64,000 bases of DNA from JBCBRD01 sp039819785 (GCA_039819785.1 JBCBRH010000024.1:1-64000), one strand, 5' to 3'. Shown: positions 1-9,604, numbered from the stretch's first letter. The notes: a model not told the origin generated them from the letters alone. Translations and numbers: made by a program.

Positions 1-666
1 CAACGCGGTATTGCCGGGGCTTCTCCGTTGGGCATTGATGCGTCCACCGAGTTGCTGGAGCCATGGCTTGGGCAAACCGAAGCTCTCAAGGCGCTGCCCG
101 TTCCCAGGTTGATCGCGGTGAGTGTCAATCAGGATAACCCACCCAACTTTGAAGTTTTGCAAGGCGAATTGAAACAAGCCTTCCCGACCGGGGTCCGGCT
201 TGATGACCATCGACAGTGGCAGCAACAGATTAAAACCGTCACCCGTTCGTTCGCGCTTGGCGGAATTGCAATCCTAGCGCTTGTTGCAGCGGCCACAACC
301 GCAATCATCGTCTCCGCCACGCGGTCTGCGATGGCGTCAAACCGGGACATTGTCGAGGTCCTGCACTTTGTCGGCGCGACAGATGGGTTTATCGCGCGGG
401 AATTCGAGAAGCATTTTCTCAGGCTGGGCATTCGTGCCGGTCTGATTGGTGCAGCCAGTGCGATGGTCGTTTTCTTCGTGTTGCCGTGGGTGACGCTGCT
501 GGGTGGTGGCTCGGTGTCTTTGATTGAACTGGAGCGTCTGGCGGGCGGCGGCGCGTTGGATCTTGCCGGTTATGTTTTGCTGGGCATCGTTGTTTTTGTG
601 ATTGCGGCCCTGTGCATGCTGACGTCGCGATACGGGGTCTATCGCATCTTAACAAACAAGCCCTAG
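1..666 (+). CDS. ftsX: Cell-division protein FtsX, C-terminal part (cut by window start)
   Basis: The reading frame is open from base 1, so the N-terminus lies outside the window; about 221 residues are visible. FtsX is the membrane subunit of the FtsE-FtsX complex, which links ATP hydrolysis to activation of cell-wall hydrolases at the division septum. Visible features are the end of the periplasmic domain, a transmembrane helix (roughly residues 85-105 of the fragment), the cytoplasmic stretch VEVLHFVGATDGFIAREFEK that is typical of FtsX, and two further hydrophobic segments near the end, which fits the four-helix fold. ftsE would be expected just upstream, outside the window. The downstream order ydcF then plsC is common after ftsX in alphaproteobacteria. 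The internal TTG at 28 is not a credible start. Confidence 0.92.
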   Translation, partial: QRGIAGASPLGIDASTELLEPWLGQTEALKALPVPRLIAVSVNQDNPPNFEVLQGELKQAFPTGVRLDDHRQWQQQIKTVTRSFALGGIAILALVAAATTAIIVSATRSAMASNRDIVEVLHFVGATDGFIAREFEKHFLRLGIRAGLIGAASAMVVFFVLPWVTLLGGGSVSLIELERLAGGGALDLAGYVLLGIVVFVIAALCMLTSRYGVYRILTNKP

Positions 667-918
667 GGCTGATGGGCCCGGGACGTGTGCTGAAAGATGT
701 CACGTGATTGAGGGCAGACCTTTCCACAGGAGCCAGGACGCCTTGTTTTCGATTTGGTATTCACGAAGGAGGGTGGCAGGGTAAAGCCGGTTGGGCTGAA
801 TTGCAGCTCTTTGATTCGGTGTTCCTGCTCGAATTGGTCATCGACGGAACGTGAATGCAGATGCCACGCCCTGGTTTGGCTACCACGACGACCTCATGGT
901 TTGGACGGCATTTCGATC

Positions 919-1635
919 ATGCTTATGCGCAGGACATGGTTGGCAGCGGTGGGCGCCCTGAGCGTTGCCGCCATCGTGTTCGGCTTCATCATATTCGCAA
1001 ACGCCGCGATGCGCACAGCGGGCAACGAGCGCACGACCGGTGCCGACGGTATTGTTGTGTTGACCGGAGCCCCTTTGCGGATCCAGGAGGGTATGCGGCT
1101 CCTGAACGAGGGCAAAGGTCGACGGCTTTTGATATCCGGTGTGAACCGCGTCACGAAACGCGGTGATATCAAACGCCTATTAAAGGGGGACGCGGATCGG
1201 TTCGATTGCTGCGTCGACCTGGGCTACGAGGCGCGCAACACGCGGGGCAACGCTCAGGAAATCGCCCATTGGGCGGCTGATAAGCGCTTTTCAAACCTGA
1301 TCGTGGTGACGTCGAATTATCATATGCCGCGGGCCATGGCCGAGGTAGGGATTGCGTTTCCAGATGCCCAACTCGCAGCCCATGGCGTGGTGCCCGAAGC
1401 GATGCGGGAAGGGCCATGGTGGCTGAATGGGCAGGCAACCAAGCTATTGGCCTATGAGTATGTCAAGTTTCTCCCAGCCGTCATCACGCTGGGTGCTTCG
1501 CGGATTTTCCCGTCCTGGACCGGGCAGACAACGGCGGGCAACAAGACCGGGACCGAGCCCACTCAACCGGCGGGCAATCCGTTGCCCGGAAACACCGCCC
1601 CTACTCACCCTTCCCCGGCGGCGGCGCAATTGTAG
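919..1635 (+). CDS. YdcF-family (DUF218) membrane-anchored protein
   Basis: The product is 238 aa. An N-terminal hydrophobic segment (about residues 8-28) is followed by a DUF218/YdcF domain with ADGIVVLTGAP, an LLISG strand, and VVTSNYHMPRAM near residue 140. Members of this family sit in the inner membrane and are linked to envelope metabolism (SanA and ElyC are relatives), but the reaction is not established. The frame is open further upstream to a TTG at 754, but the 55 extra residues are not family-like, so I start at the ATG at 919; the ATG at 925 is equally possible. The C-terminal 40 residues are Pro/Thr/Gly-rich and probably disordered. It lies between ftsX and a PlsC-type gene on the same strand, probably in one operon. 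Confidence 0.8.
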   Translation: MLMRRTWLAAVGALSVAAIVFGFIIFANAAMRTAGNERTTGADGIVVLTGAPLRIQEGMRLLNEGKGRRLLISGVNRVTKRGDIKRLLKGDADRFDCCVDLGYEARNTRGNAQEIAHWAADKRFSNLIVVTSNYHMPRAMAEVGIAFPDAQLAAHGVVPEAMREGPWWLNGQATKLLAYEYVKFLPAVITLGASRIFPSWTGQTTAGNKTGTEPTQPAGNPLPGNTAPTHPSPAAAQL

Positions 1636-1703
1636 TTCTTAAGTCCTCCAGACACTCCTGCCTGCTAAGCCACCATTCACATCTGAACCGGTATGACGTT
1701 TCC

Positions 1704-2426
1704 ATGATCCGATCGCTTATCTTCGGTGCCGTGTTTTACGCGAACACGGCACTTTTCCTGGTTATCGGATCGCCGCTTTTGCTCGCGCCGCGAACCTGGG
1801 CGATGACCGGCCTGAGGTTGCATGCACGGGCCTCGTTGTGGTGGTTCCGGATAATCGTCGGTACAAAGCTCGAGGTGCGGGGGCTGGAGCATCTTCCGGC
1901 CGATGCGGCTTTGATCGCGGCCAAACACCAATCGGCCTGGGACACATTTGCGCTGATCCCTGTCTTTCGCGATCCGGCGATGGTGATGAAGGCGGAGTTG
2001 GGCAGCATTCCGTTCTATGGATGGTTTTCGCGCAAGTTCGAACATATTCTGGTGCGACGTGACCGTGGACCCGCTGCCCTGCGCGACATGCTGCGGATGG
2101 CCAAAGCGCGGCACCTCGCCGGGCGGGACATCGTGATTTTTCCTGAAGGCACGCGGCGGCTGGTTGATGCACCGCCTGATTATAAGTCGGGCGTGGTGGC
2201 GCTTTATTCTGGCCTTGATGCCCCATGCGTGCCGGTGGCCCTGAACTCAGGCGTTTTTTGGCCTCGTAATAGTCTGATGCGGCGACCTGGTACGATCGTC
2301 GTTCAGCTGCTGGAGCCCATTCCGCCGGGGCTTGACCGCAAGACGTTCCGCGACACCTTGGAGACGCGCATCGAAGCAGCCACGACCAAGCTTGTGGCCG
2401 AGGCACGTGGCACCACCCCGCCCTAG
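1704..2426 (+). CDS. plsC: 1-acyl-sn-glycerol-3-phosphate acyltransferase (PlsC family)
   Basis: This 240-aa protein has an N-terminal membrane segment (residues 5-25) and the family's catalytic blocks in order: the HX4D motif in KHQSAWDT (about residue 74), the substrate-binding block around the LVRRDRG segment, FPEGTRR (about residue 150) and a VPVALNSG block (about residue 178). The family transfers an acyl chain to lysophosphatidic acid at the inner membrane to make phosphatidic acid for phospholipids. A housekeeping PlsC is the simplest reading. A paralogue acting on another lysolipid, such as ornithine lipid, cannot be excluded from sequence alone. It follows the YdcF gene by 68 bp on the same strand. 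Confidence 0.88.
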   Translation: MIRSLIFGAVFYANTALFLVIGSPLLLAPRTWAMTGLRLHARASLWWFRIIVGTKLEVRGLEHLPADAALIAAKHQSAWDTFALIPVFRDPAMVMKAELGSIPFYGWFSRKFEHILVRRDRGPAALRDMLRMAKARHLAGRDIVIFPEGTRRLVDAPPDYKSGVVALYSGLDAPCVPVALNSGVFWPRNSLMRRPGTIVVQLLEPIPPGLDRKTFRDTLETRIEAATTKLVAEARGTTPP

Positions 2427-2688
2427 TTCTTCAGACGAGACGCAGACCGCAATGCCCAAGCGGTTGACCGTGCGTTCGCGACCGGGGGGCCCTCCCGCTT
2501 TGCCGCGACAGCTTCCACCAGGAACACTAATCAGGGCGAGGGCTGTTCCGTATCATTCACCCAAAAAGAACAAACAAAGAATTAATTGGGAACATTGATT
2601 GACTCTGAGTGGGTTGGATTTTAAGTTCTGAAGGTGTGTTGGCGCCGGTTCGATTGAGACCGGTAGACCGCATTTGGATTGGAGCAAC

Positions 2689-5382
2689 ATGACGGACGAA
2701 ACCCGTGAACCGGACAGTTTCACGTCCCCGACCACCCGGTTGAGTTCTGATAACTCACTGCGCGCCAGTGGGGGTTTGGATGCCGATGGTTTTCTGGCGC
2801 CGATTTCAAAACGGATCTGGTCCGACAAGTATCAGCTGCGGGATGCCGACGGGCCAGCGGACGTTGGGCCGATGGATACGTTTTCGCGCGTGGCGGAGAC
2901 GGCTGCACTCGGTGAGCAAGACGGTGTTCGCGGGATCTGGGCGCAGCGGTTGAACGAAACGTTGAGCGGCTACAGGTTTATCCCAGCAGGACGCATTCTC
3001 GCAGGGGCTGGAAGCGGCCGTCAGGTCACGCTGTTCAATTGCTTCGTCATGGGCACGGTGCCGGATTCACTCGATGGCATTTTTGAAACGCTCAAGCAAT
3101 CCGCTCAGACGATGCAGACCGGTGGTGGTATCGGGGTCGATTTTTCGACCTTGAGACCGCGAGGCGCACTTGTGTCCTCCATTGGTGCCGAAGCATCTGG
3201 ACCGGTGAGCTTCATGGAGGTGTGGGATGCGATGTGCCGCACCATCATGTCAGCCGGGGCGCGCCGAGGTGCGATGATGGCGACGCTCCGGGCTGATCAC
3301 CCGGACATTGAGGATTTCATCTCGGCCAAAACCGTCTTTGGGCGTTTGACAAATTTCAATCTGTCCGTGCTGGTGCCTGATGCCTTAATGGCTGCCGTGG
3401 ATGCCGACACGGACTGGCCATTGTCATTTGGAGGTACGCATTACCGGACTGTGCGGGCCCGGGACCTCTGGGACAAGATCATGCGCGCCACGTATGAGGC
3501 CTCCGAACCCGGCGTGATCTTCATTGATCGGATCAATGAGCAGAACAACCTCAATTATTGCGAAGAGATCTTCACCACCAACCCGTGCGGAGAGCAGCCA
3601 CTGCCGCCTTTTGGCGCCTGCCTGCTGGGATCATTTAATCTCGCGCGTTATATCGCTGGGCCCTTTACCGATGGTGCCTCGCTGGACCTGGCGGTGCTCA
3701 AGCGTGATGTGCACGTCGCTGTTCGGATGCTCGATAACCTCATCGACATTTCGCATTATCCGCTCGACGCGCAAAAGCATGAAGCGATCTCCAAACGCAG
3801 GATGGGGCTCGGCGTGACCGGACTGGCCGATGCACTGATTTTCGTCGGCAAGCGCTATGACAGTTCGGATGCCCAGAAGACCGCGCAGGCGTGGATGTCG
3901 TTTATTCAGGCTGAGGCGTACGCCGCTAGTGCTGCACTTGCGGCTGAGAAAGGACCTTTCCCGCTTTACCAAGCGGACGCCATGCTTGCGTCGCCAAATG
4001 TATCCCGGCTTCCCAAACGGGTCCGAGCAGCTATCGAAACGCATGGTCTTCGGAACGGCTGCCTCACATCGATCGCGCCGACGGGCACCATTTCACTATT
4101 GGCGGGAAATGCTTCGAGCGGGATCGAACCGGTGTTTGACCTTGCCTATGGCCGCCAGGTTTTGAATCCGCACGGATCATCTGATGACATCGAAATCGAA
4201 GACTACGCCTACGCGATCTGGCGGCAGTCCGTCGGTGGTAGGTCACCGTCGTCTGCCCCAAGGCCGAATGATCGGGGTGGGATGGTGGAAAACCTACCCG
4301 ATAGCTTTGTTACGGCCTCACAGCTTTCACCTGAGGCGCATCTGAAAATGCAGCATGCGGTTCAGCCATATGTCGACAGCTCGATTTCAAAGACGATCAA
4401 CTGTCCGGAAACGGCGACATTCGAAGATGTCAAAGACATCTACCGGACCGCATTTTCTTACGGCTTGAAGGGCTGCACCACCTTTCGGCCGTCACCGCTG
4501 CGCGGGTCTGTCTTGTCGACACGGTCGGAGTTGGATGAACCGGCGATCAACGCCGTTTCTGGTGATGTAACCTCTCTTGATGCTCCAGCTTTGGCCGACC
4601 GGGTTGCAGTTGATATCGCGTCACCGGTTCACACGCCAGCGTCTAATGACGCGCAGGTGCTCGATCACCGAGAGGGGAGCGGGCCGGGAGCCGCGCAGCA
4701 GGCACCACGGTTGGATCGATCAAAAGACGTCGTCTACATGTCGAAGCCGTTATCCAGGGCGCGGGCACTTGCCGGTGTGACCTATAAACTGAAATGGCCT
4801 GACAGCGATCATGCCATCTATGTGACGTTGAACGACATCGAAACAGATGGCCGCCGCCGCCCGTTTGAGATTTTCATCAACACGCGAAACCTCGAGCACT
4901 ACGCCTGGACCGTTGCTCTTACGCGCATGATCAGCGCGGTTTTCCGGCGGGGTGGGGATGTCTCGTTCGTGGCGGAAGAGTTGCAGGCTGTTTTTGACCC
5001 ACAGGGCGGGCAATGGATCGGAGGACGCTACGTCCCCAGCCTCTTGGCCGCCATTGGCGACATCATTGATGAGCATTTGACAGCGATTGGGTTCTACGTC
5101 GAACGGCGGCCGTCTCAGCCGGACGCGGCGCAGGCGTCAGACGACCCGCTTCGTGAAGCACCAGATGTTGGGGTTCATGATCTGGAGGCTGCTCAAACGG
5201 TGGGAGCCTCCTACGGTCACGCAACGTTGCCTAGAAGTGGTCGTCAAGACGACGTTTCCCAGCCTCGATCGGCGAGCGAACGCCCCCGCAACCGGGCCTG
5301 CCCCATGTGCGGATCTGCCGGTCTCGAGAGGCGGGATGGATGTTGGTCGTGCGCAAAATGCGGTTATTCGAAGTGCGACTGA
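2689..5382 (+). CDS. nrdJ: Adenosylcobalamin-dependent (class II) ribonucleotide reductase
   Basis: The 897-aa enzyme reduces ribonucleotides to deoxyribonucleotides using adenosylcobalamin to generate the thiyl radical, so it needs neither oxygen nor a small subunit. FNCFVM (Cys118) supplies one cysteine of the active-site redox pair, and NPCGEQPLPP (Cys300, Glu302) is the radical site. A GCTTFRPS block follows near residue 600, then a variable linker (about 610-680) and a TSCPD-type domain (about 685-810) seen in alphaproteobacterial NrdJ. The C-terminus is a four-cysteine zinc-ribbon-like tail (CPMCG...CWSCAKCGYSKC). The ATG at 2689 has GGAG eight bases upstream; the frame is open to a TTG at 2674 but that is a weaker start. 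No cobalamin riboswitch or NrdR box is visible in the 262-bp upstream gap. Confidence 0.95.
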   Translation: MTDETREPDSFTSPTTRLSSDNSLRASGGLDADGFLAPISKRIWSDKYQLRDADGPADVGPMDTFSRVAETAALGEQDGVRGIWAQRLNETLSGYRFIPAGRILAGAGSGRQVTLFNCFVMGTVPDSLDGIFETLKQSAQTMQTGGGIGVDFSTLRPRGALVSSIGAEASGPVSFMEVWDAMCRTIMSAGARRGAMMATLRADHPDIEDFISAKTVFGRLTNFNLSVLVPDALMAAVDADTDWPLSFGGTHYRTVRARDLWDKIMRATYEASEPGVIFIDRINEQNNLNYCEEIFTTNPCGEQPLPPFGACLLGSFNLARYIAGPFTDGASLDLAVLKRDVHVAVRMLDNLIDISHYPLDAQKHEAISKRRMGLGVTGLADALIFVGKRYDSSDAQKTAQAWMSFIQAEAYAASAALAAEKGPFPLYQADAMLASPNVSRLPKRVRAAIETHGLRNGCLTSIAPTGTISLLAGNASSGIEPVFDLAYGRQVLNPHGSSDDIEIEDYAYAIWRQSVGGRSPSSAPRPNDRGGMVENLPDSFVTASQLSPEAHLKMQHAVQPYVDSSISKTINCPETATFEDVKDIYRTAFSYGLKGCTTFRPSPLRGSVLSTRSELDEPAINAVSGDVTSLDAPALADRVAVDIASPVHTPASNDAQVLDHREGSGPGAAQQAPRLDRSKDVVYMSKPLSRARALAGVTYKLKWPDSDHAIYVTLNDIETDGRRRPFEIFINTRNLEHYAWTVALTRMISAVFRRGGDVSFVAEELQAVFDPQGGQWIGGRYVPSLLAAIGDIIDEHLTAIGFYVERRPSQPDAAQASDDPLREAPDVGVHDLEAAQTVGASYGHATLPRSGRQDDVSQPRSASERPRNRACPMCGSAGLERRDGCWSCAKCGYSKCD

Positions 5383-5401
5383 GCCGTGATTCGTTGCTGA
5401 A

Positions 5402-5410
5402 TGTGGATAA
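5402..5410 (-). other. Exact DnaA-box consensus match
   Basis: TGTGGATAA is the reverse complement of the consensus DnaA box TTATCCACA. It lies 20 bp after the nrdJ stop, in the gap before the next gene. It is a single box without neighbouring boxes or an AT-rich unwinding region, so it does not mark an origin. It could be a titration or regulatory site, or chance. Confidence 0.3.
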
Positions 5411-5612
5411 CTCTGGGGATACTGCCAAAGGGTGCAGCCTCACGACCACCTTGATCAGCCTCGAATATTTCTGTGTTCGCACCCGCAATATATTGAATTA
5501 CCTTGATTCACTGTCGCGTGAACTGCACTTTTCAACCTAATCTTACCTAGAATCTGCCTTTTTCCACCCCTATGTTCATCGAAGGGCGAGAGTGGAGTTT
5601 GTAGCGGGGTTG

Positions 5613-6068
5613 ATGATGTCGATTGTTACAGGTTTGCGGCACGGCGTCCGTGTCCGGGTTACAGAAAGAGCACACGGCGCAGATCACTCGGCGTTCGACG
5701 CACGGAATCCCGATGCTTTCACGTTTTGGGCCGGTGCTTCCGGGAGCCGGTATCTGCATTCGATTTTTGATATCTTTGCTTGCCCGCCGATGAGTGACGC
5801 TACTTATGTCCTCGGGCGGACGAACCCGACCGATCAAACATTTGAAGTGCTCGGCACCGGACTGCTGGATTGTGGTGCGCCTTCGTTAAATCTGGCTGAA
5901 CTCCGCCACCAAGCTGCGAAGCTTGGGGCACGCGAAGTTCATCTGCACTTCCTGGCGGAAGGCTCCAGCGAGATGCAACGCGTTCTGTTCGACATTCAAA
6001 CCAAGTTGGATGACGAAAACAGGATGGCTGTCTCTCCGGCAGATTACGCCGGATGTGTGTTGAACTGA
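5613..6068 (+). CDS. Conserved small protein of unknown function
   Basis: I do not recognise a named family. The product is about 151 aa, soluble, with no signal peptide or membrane helix. A core around residues 40-85 (SRYLHSIFDIFACP, then ATYVLGRTN) looks like an ordered beta-rich fold, and the C-terminal half contains an amphipathic helix (LAELRHQAAKLGAREVHLHF). Codon use and composition match the neighbours, which supports it being real. The frame is open to a GTG at 5592, but the ATG pair at 5613/5616 behind a short G-rich stretch looks more natural. It follows nrdJ on the same strand by 230 bp and may or may not share a transcript with it. Confidence 0.7.
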   Translation: MMSIVTGLRHGVRVRVTERAHGADHSAFDARNPDAFTFWAGASGSRYLHSIFDIFACPPMSDATYVLGRTNPTDQTFEVLGTGLLDCGAPSLNLAELRHQAAKLGAREVHLHFLAEGSSEMQRVLFDIQTKLDDENRMAVSPADYAGCVLN

Positions 6069-6303
6069 CCACGGTCCGCTCTGTTTTCACGAAGCCAAGT
6101 CGTTTCAGGCCGCAGCAGCTGGTCTAGTTGGTATTCAATCAAGCTTAGGATTACGGTCGGTTTCGTCGTGATCTCCCGACACAGATATCTGCAGACCACC
6201 ATCCTTTTCGGCACGTTTTCCGACGCTAGCTCGGGGCGCCCTGCGCCCAACACTCAATCCTAATTGCGTCGGATCGATATGGAATTGCCGTGCACGACGA
6301 CGA

Positions 6304-7023
6304 TTACCCCATCAAATGTGCGCGGTAGAGGAACCGGCGGCGCTCATCGGTGCGCAATGGTTTGTGGTTGAGGCGTTTTGGCAATTGCTGCTGAACCGCA
6401 TTGGCACCCGACCCCAGCCTCTGGCTGGTCACCCCGCTGGCCCGCGTCCGCACACCTCCAAGAAGCACCATGAGACGCTCAAGCCCAGGGTCTTTGATGG
6501 CCAGTTCTCGAAGATGCCTCACCGTATTCACGACATAACCGATGTTGTGCCCCGATAGACCAGACGCGCCGGTCACAATACGCGCCTGCTCGCATAGCCG
6601 GAGCTCAGGCTGATAGCTCGGGTGTGCGCGCTCGGCGATGAACGTGGTCGCCATAACCATCTGCTCCGGCCTGTTTTTGACGGAGGTCGCGCCAATATCC
6701 GGTGGGCCGGCAAGATCGTCCAAGAGTGAGATCTTGACGCGGGCTTCGCGGTAGACACCGTTGACCTGTTCGCGGGATTTCAGGTAGGCGCGCACGGCCA
6801 TAGCCTCATTGGCTGGCACCCAGAACGCGATACCATCACAGGCGCCACCGCGATCAAGGCCGAGCACCAAGCCTGGTCGCCGCTCGGTTCCGCGATGGTG
6901 GACGGACAACACGCACAGCCGGCGGGTCAGGCCGTGCACCCTTGCGCGCGAGCGCTTCCCGAAAGCAAATCCGGGGCGCCACATCAGCGAGCCGTAGCCA
7001 AACACCCAGATGCCTTCTGTCAT
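6304..7023 (-). CDS. chaC: ChaC-type gamma-glutamylcyclotransferase
   Basis: ChaC-like enzymes cleave gamma-glutamyl compounds, mainly glutathione, to 5-oxoproline and the remaining peptide in the cytoplasm. This 239-aa protein opens with the family signature VFGYGSLMWRPGF (residues 7-19), the substrate-binding YGSL loop. The likely catalytic glutamate lies in the SREQVNGVYRE segment near residue 90. Residues 150-180 (SGLSGHNIGYVVNTVRHL) are also typical of ChaC. The ATG at 7023 is preceded by GGAAG at reasonable spacing. The last 45 residues, rich in Arg and Gln, are not conserved-looking. It lies 81 bp downstream of tyrC on the same strand and may be at the end of that transcript. Confidence 0.88.
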   Translation of the reverse strand: MTEGIWVFGYGSLMWRPGFAFGKRSRARVHGLTRRLCVLSVHHRGTERRPGLVLGLDRGGACDGIAFWVPANEAMAVRAYLKSREQVNGVYREARVKISLLDDLAGPPDIGATSVKNRPEQMVMATTFIAERAHPSYQPELRLCEQARIVTGASGLSGHNIGYVVNTVRHLRELAIKDPGLERLMVLLGGVRTRASGVTSQRLGSGANAVQQQLPKRLNHKPLRTDERRRFLYRAHLMG

Positions 7024-7104
7024 CTCCTGTCTTCCGATCCAAGGGTCATCAATTCGGGTACGTCTCGTCTGGAAGGTGGCGTTGCCTGTCCATCTGCGTA
7101 CGTT

Positions 7105-8154
7105 TTAAGCCTTTATTTTTTGGCTTGCGACTTGGGAGTCTACGGCTGCCCTGCCATCTGCATCAATTGCTGCACCACGCCGGCCGAAATCAGGCTCGCC
7201 GGTGTCCTGTCCAGCTTCGATGATGCCGCGCCGCAATTCCCTGGCGCTCTTGAAGGTGTCTTCCAATGTCGTTGCATCGCTAAATCGGATCGCGCGCTGC
7301 AATGCCGTCAAGTCCTCACTAAAGCGACCGAGCATTTCCAGCACCGCGTCTTTGTTGTTCAAGAACACATCGCGCCACATCTCGGGGTCGGATGCGGCGA
7401 TGCGGGTGAAATCGCGGAAGCCACCTGCGGAAAACTTGATCACTTCCGTATCGGTCACGCGTTCAAGATGTGCTGCGGTGTTGACGATGTTGAAAGCCAT
7501 CAGATGGGGCAAATGCGAGGTTATGGCGAGCACCAGATCATGGTGTTCTGGTGTCATGATCTCGACGTTGGATCCTATGGCCTGCCAGAAGCGGGACAGT
7601 TTTTCGACTGCGTCTCCAGGTGATGTGCTGGTTGGCGTTAAGATGCACCAACGGTTTTCAAACAATTCTGCAAAGCCTGCTTCAGGACCAGATTGTTCAG
7701 TGCCCGCGATGGGGTGGCCTGGCACGAACGCGACATGAGCCGGCAGGTGGGGTTCCATGTCGTTAACGATCGCGGCTTTAACGGAGCCCACGTCGGTGAC
7801 GATCGCGCCTGGGCTCAGTGCTGGTCCCATTCGTTTGGCAATGGGCCCGCAAGCCCCCACCGGCGTGCAGACAATGATGAGATCGGCACCTTTTACCGCT
7901 TCGGCCACGTCTTCGAAAACCTCGTCGACCAGCCCCAGTCGCAAAGCGGTTTCACGAGTGGCAGCCGATCTGGCCGCGCCGGTGATCGCGCCGACCAAAC
8001 CGGCACGGCGTGCGGCATGCGAGAGGGATGAGCCGATCAGTCCAATGCCGATGAGCGCCATTTTCTTGAACATGGGGGACGACGTTTTGCCTTCCACCTC
8101 TACGCCGGTTGCGGCAACGGATGCTGGCGTTGTTGGCGAGGGATTACTGATCAT
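7105..8154 (-). CDS. tyrC: Prephenate/arogenate dehydrogenase
   Basis: The 349-aa enzyme oxidatively decarboxylates prephenate or arogenate in tyrosine biosynthesis. The N-terminal dinucleotide-binding loop is GIGLIGSS (about residue 35), followed by VCTPVGA and a VTDVGSVK block. The substrate domain contains GHPIAGTEQSGP and ITSHLPHL, both family hallmarks, with the catalytic histidine expected in the SHLPH motif. The ATG at 8154 overlaps the hisC stop as ATGA (8151-8154), so translational coupling is likely; a start at the ATG at 8073 would lose this overlap. Substrate and cofactor preference cannot be decided here. The hisC-tyrC pair is a standard alphaproteobacterial arrangement. Confidence 0.93.
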   Translation of the reverse strand: MISNPSPTTPASVAATGVEVEGKTSSPMFKKMALIGIGLIGSSLSHAARRAGLVGAITGAARSAATRETALRLGLVDEVFEDVAEAVKGADLIIVCTPVGACGPIAKRMGPALSPGAIVTDVGSVKAAIVNDMEPHLPAHVAFVPGHPIAGTEQSGPEAGFAELFENRWCILTPTSTSPGDAVEKLSRFWQAIGSNVEIMTPEHHDLVLAITSHLPHLMAFNIVNTAAHLERVTDTEVIKFSAGGFRDFTRIAASDPEMWRDVFLNNKDAVLEMLGRFSEDLTALQRAIRFSDATTLEDTFKSARELRRGIIEAGQDTGEPDFGRRGAAIDADGRAAVDSQVASQKIKA

Positions 8155-9317
8155 TCGGCAGCCTGACCGGCATGACCTGCTGCGTTGGATGTTACTGCGT
8201 CGGGCTGGGCAGTCCCGAGCGGGGCACGCGCCGTCCAATGCTTCAGGGCTTCCAGCACTGTCTGGTTTTCCGCATCGGTGCCAATCGACATGCGCATGGC
8301 GTCGGGCAGTCCATAGCCCGTGACGCGCCGCAACAAGATGAACTGCGACTTGAGGAATGTGTCGAGATCAGAGGCGTCATGCCCAGATTGGGCTGGGACG
8401 TGGAACAGGATGAAATTGGCCACGCTGGGCGTCACCGTCAGCCCCATTCTGGAGATCTCGTCAGACAGAATGGGCAACCATTTGCTGTTGTGCTGGATCG
8501 CGCGCTGCATGTGTTCGACGTCACGGATGGCCGCTTCCCCCGCAGCCAACGCCGGCGCACCAACATTAAATGGGCCGCGAATACGGTTTAACACGTCGAT
8601 GATTTGTTTGGGGGCATAGGCCCAACCGAGCCGTAGAGCGGCCAGTCCATGAATCTTGGAGAATGTCCTGGTCATCACGGTATTGGACGTGGCCACCAGA
8701 TCTGCCCCGTCCGTGTACGCGTCGGCTTCAACATATTCGGCATAGGCGCCGTCCAGCACCAGGATCACTTCGTCTGGCAAGCCCGCGCGGAGACGTTTGA
8801 TTTCCGAAGCTGGTAAAACTGTTCCCGTGGGGTTGTTCGGGTTTGCCACGAAGACCATGCGGGTTTTTTCCGAAACGCGCGCCAGCATCGCGTCGACGTC
8901 TGTCGTCAATTCGGTCTCAGGCGCGATCACCGGTGTGGCACCGTTGGCAAGAATGGCGATGCGGTAGACCAAAAAACCGTGTTCCGAGTAGATCGCTTCA
9001 TCGCCAGGGCCGAGATAGGCCGCGGCAAGCATACTCAACACCTCATCTGAGCCTGACCCGCAAATGATCTGATCTGCGGCGAGCCCGTGGACCTCGGCAA
9101 TGGCACGTCTTAGCTGGGTCGCCTGACCGTCTGGATAACGCTCCAGGGTTGCGCTGGCGTCGCGGTAAGCCGCAATGGCCGCCGGACTGGGACCCAGTGG
9201 TGTTTCATTGGACGACAGCTTGATCGGCTTGCGCCCGCTTGGAAGATTGCTCTCGCCGGGAACGTAGGGGGCGATGTCCAAGATGCCGGGTTGAGGCGTC
9301 AGGGCTTTTTGGCTCAT
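8151..9317 (-). CDS. hisC: Histidinol-phosphate aminotransferase
   Basis: This PLP-dependent class I/II aminotransferase (388 aa) converts imidazole-acetol phosphate to histidinol phosphate. In bacteria that pair it with tyrC, it often also transaminates aromatic amino acid precursors. Visible blocks are KLSSNETPLGPSP (residues 35-47), CGSGSDE, the ANPNNPTGT cofactor-binding motif, the LDGAYAEY strand, the lysine that binds PLP in TFSKIHGLAALRLGW, and the C-terminal arginine region VTGYGLPDAMRMSIG. I chose the ATG at 9317 because the upstream open frame (to 9452) is not family-like. It is first in the hisC-tyrC operon and is divergent from metX across a region that carries the metX promoter and riboswitch. 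Confidence 0.94.
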   Translation of the reverse strand: MSQKALTPQPGILDIAPYVPGESNLPSGRKPIKLSSNETPLGPSPAAIAAYRDASATLERYPDGQATQLRRAIAEVHGLAADQIICGSGSDEVLSMLAAAYLGPGDEAIYSEHGFLVYRIAILANGATPVIAPETELTTDVDAMLARVSEKTRMVFVANPNNPTGTVLPASEIKRLRAGLPDEVILVLDGAYAEYVEADAYTDGADLVATSNTVMTRTFSKIHGLAALRLGWAYAPKQIIDVLNRIRGPFNVGAPALAAGEAAIRDVEHMQRAIQHNSKWLPILSDEISRMGLTVTPSVANFILFHVPAQSGHDASDLDTFLKSQFILLRRVTGYGLPDAMRMSIGTDAENQTVLEALKHWTARAPLGTAQPDAVTSNAAGHAGQAAE

Positions 9318-9564
9318 GGTCGGTCCGGTTCCACGGTCGGCGGGGTTACTGGGTCCGCAGGTTGATCGGCGCGAAGGCCTTCGGTTGTTCAATTTGTTTT
9401 CTGCAGGGCAGGTCATTCTTTCGCGCTTGCGCTGCGGAGACGTGCGGGACAACCCTTCGTTTACACGCTGATTTGACCAATTTAAATGGTCCTGGGATGC
9501 TTATTTGCCATCAACCGTGCCTGCGCAACCTCTGAGACGACCTTTGGCAAATCGCCCTGACCTC

Positions 9565-9594
9565 TTGACGCTGGGCGACCGGCTCCGATATCTA
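9565..9594 (+). promoter_or_regulatory. Probable sigma-70 promoter of the metX riboswitch transcript
   Basis: TTGACG (9565-9570) and TATCTA (9589-9594) are separated by 18 bp. Transcription would begin around 9600-9603, immediately before the SAM-II aptamer, which supports the assignment. Confidence 0.65.
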
Positions 9595-9604
9595 ACAGTT
9601 CGGA

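Noticed and set aside
2427..2688. Possible cobalamin riboswitch before the B12-dependent reductase
   Set aside because: No B12-box sequence or matching stem pattern could be found in the gap.
5389..5612. Possible replication origin because of a perfect DnaA box
   Set aside because: Only one box, no AT-rich unwinding element and no origin-linked genes nearby.
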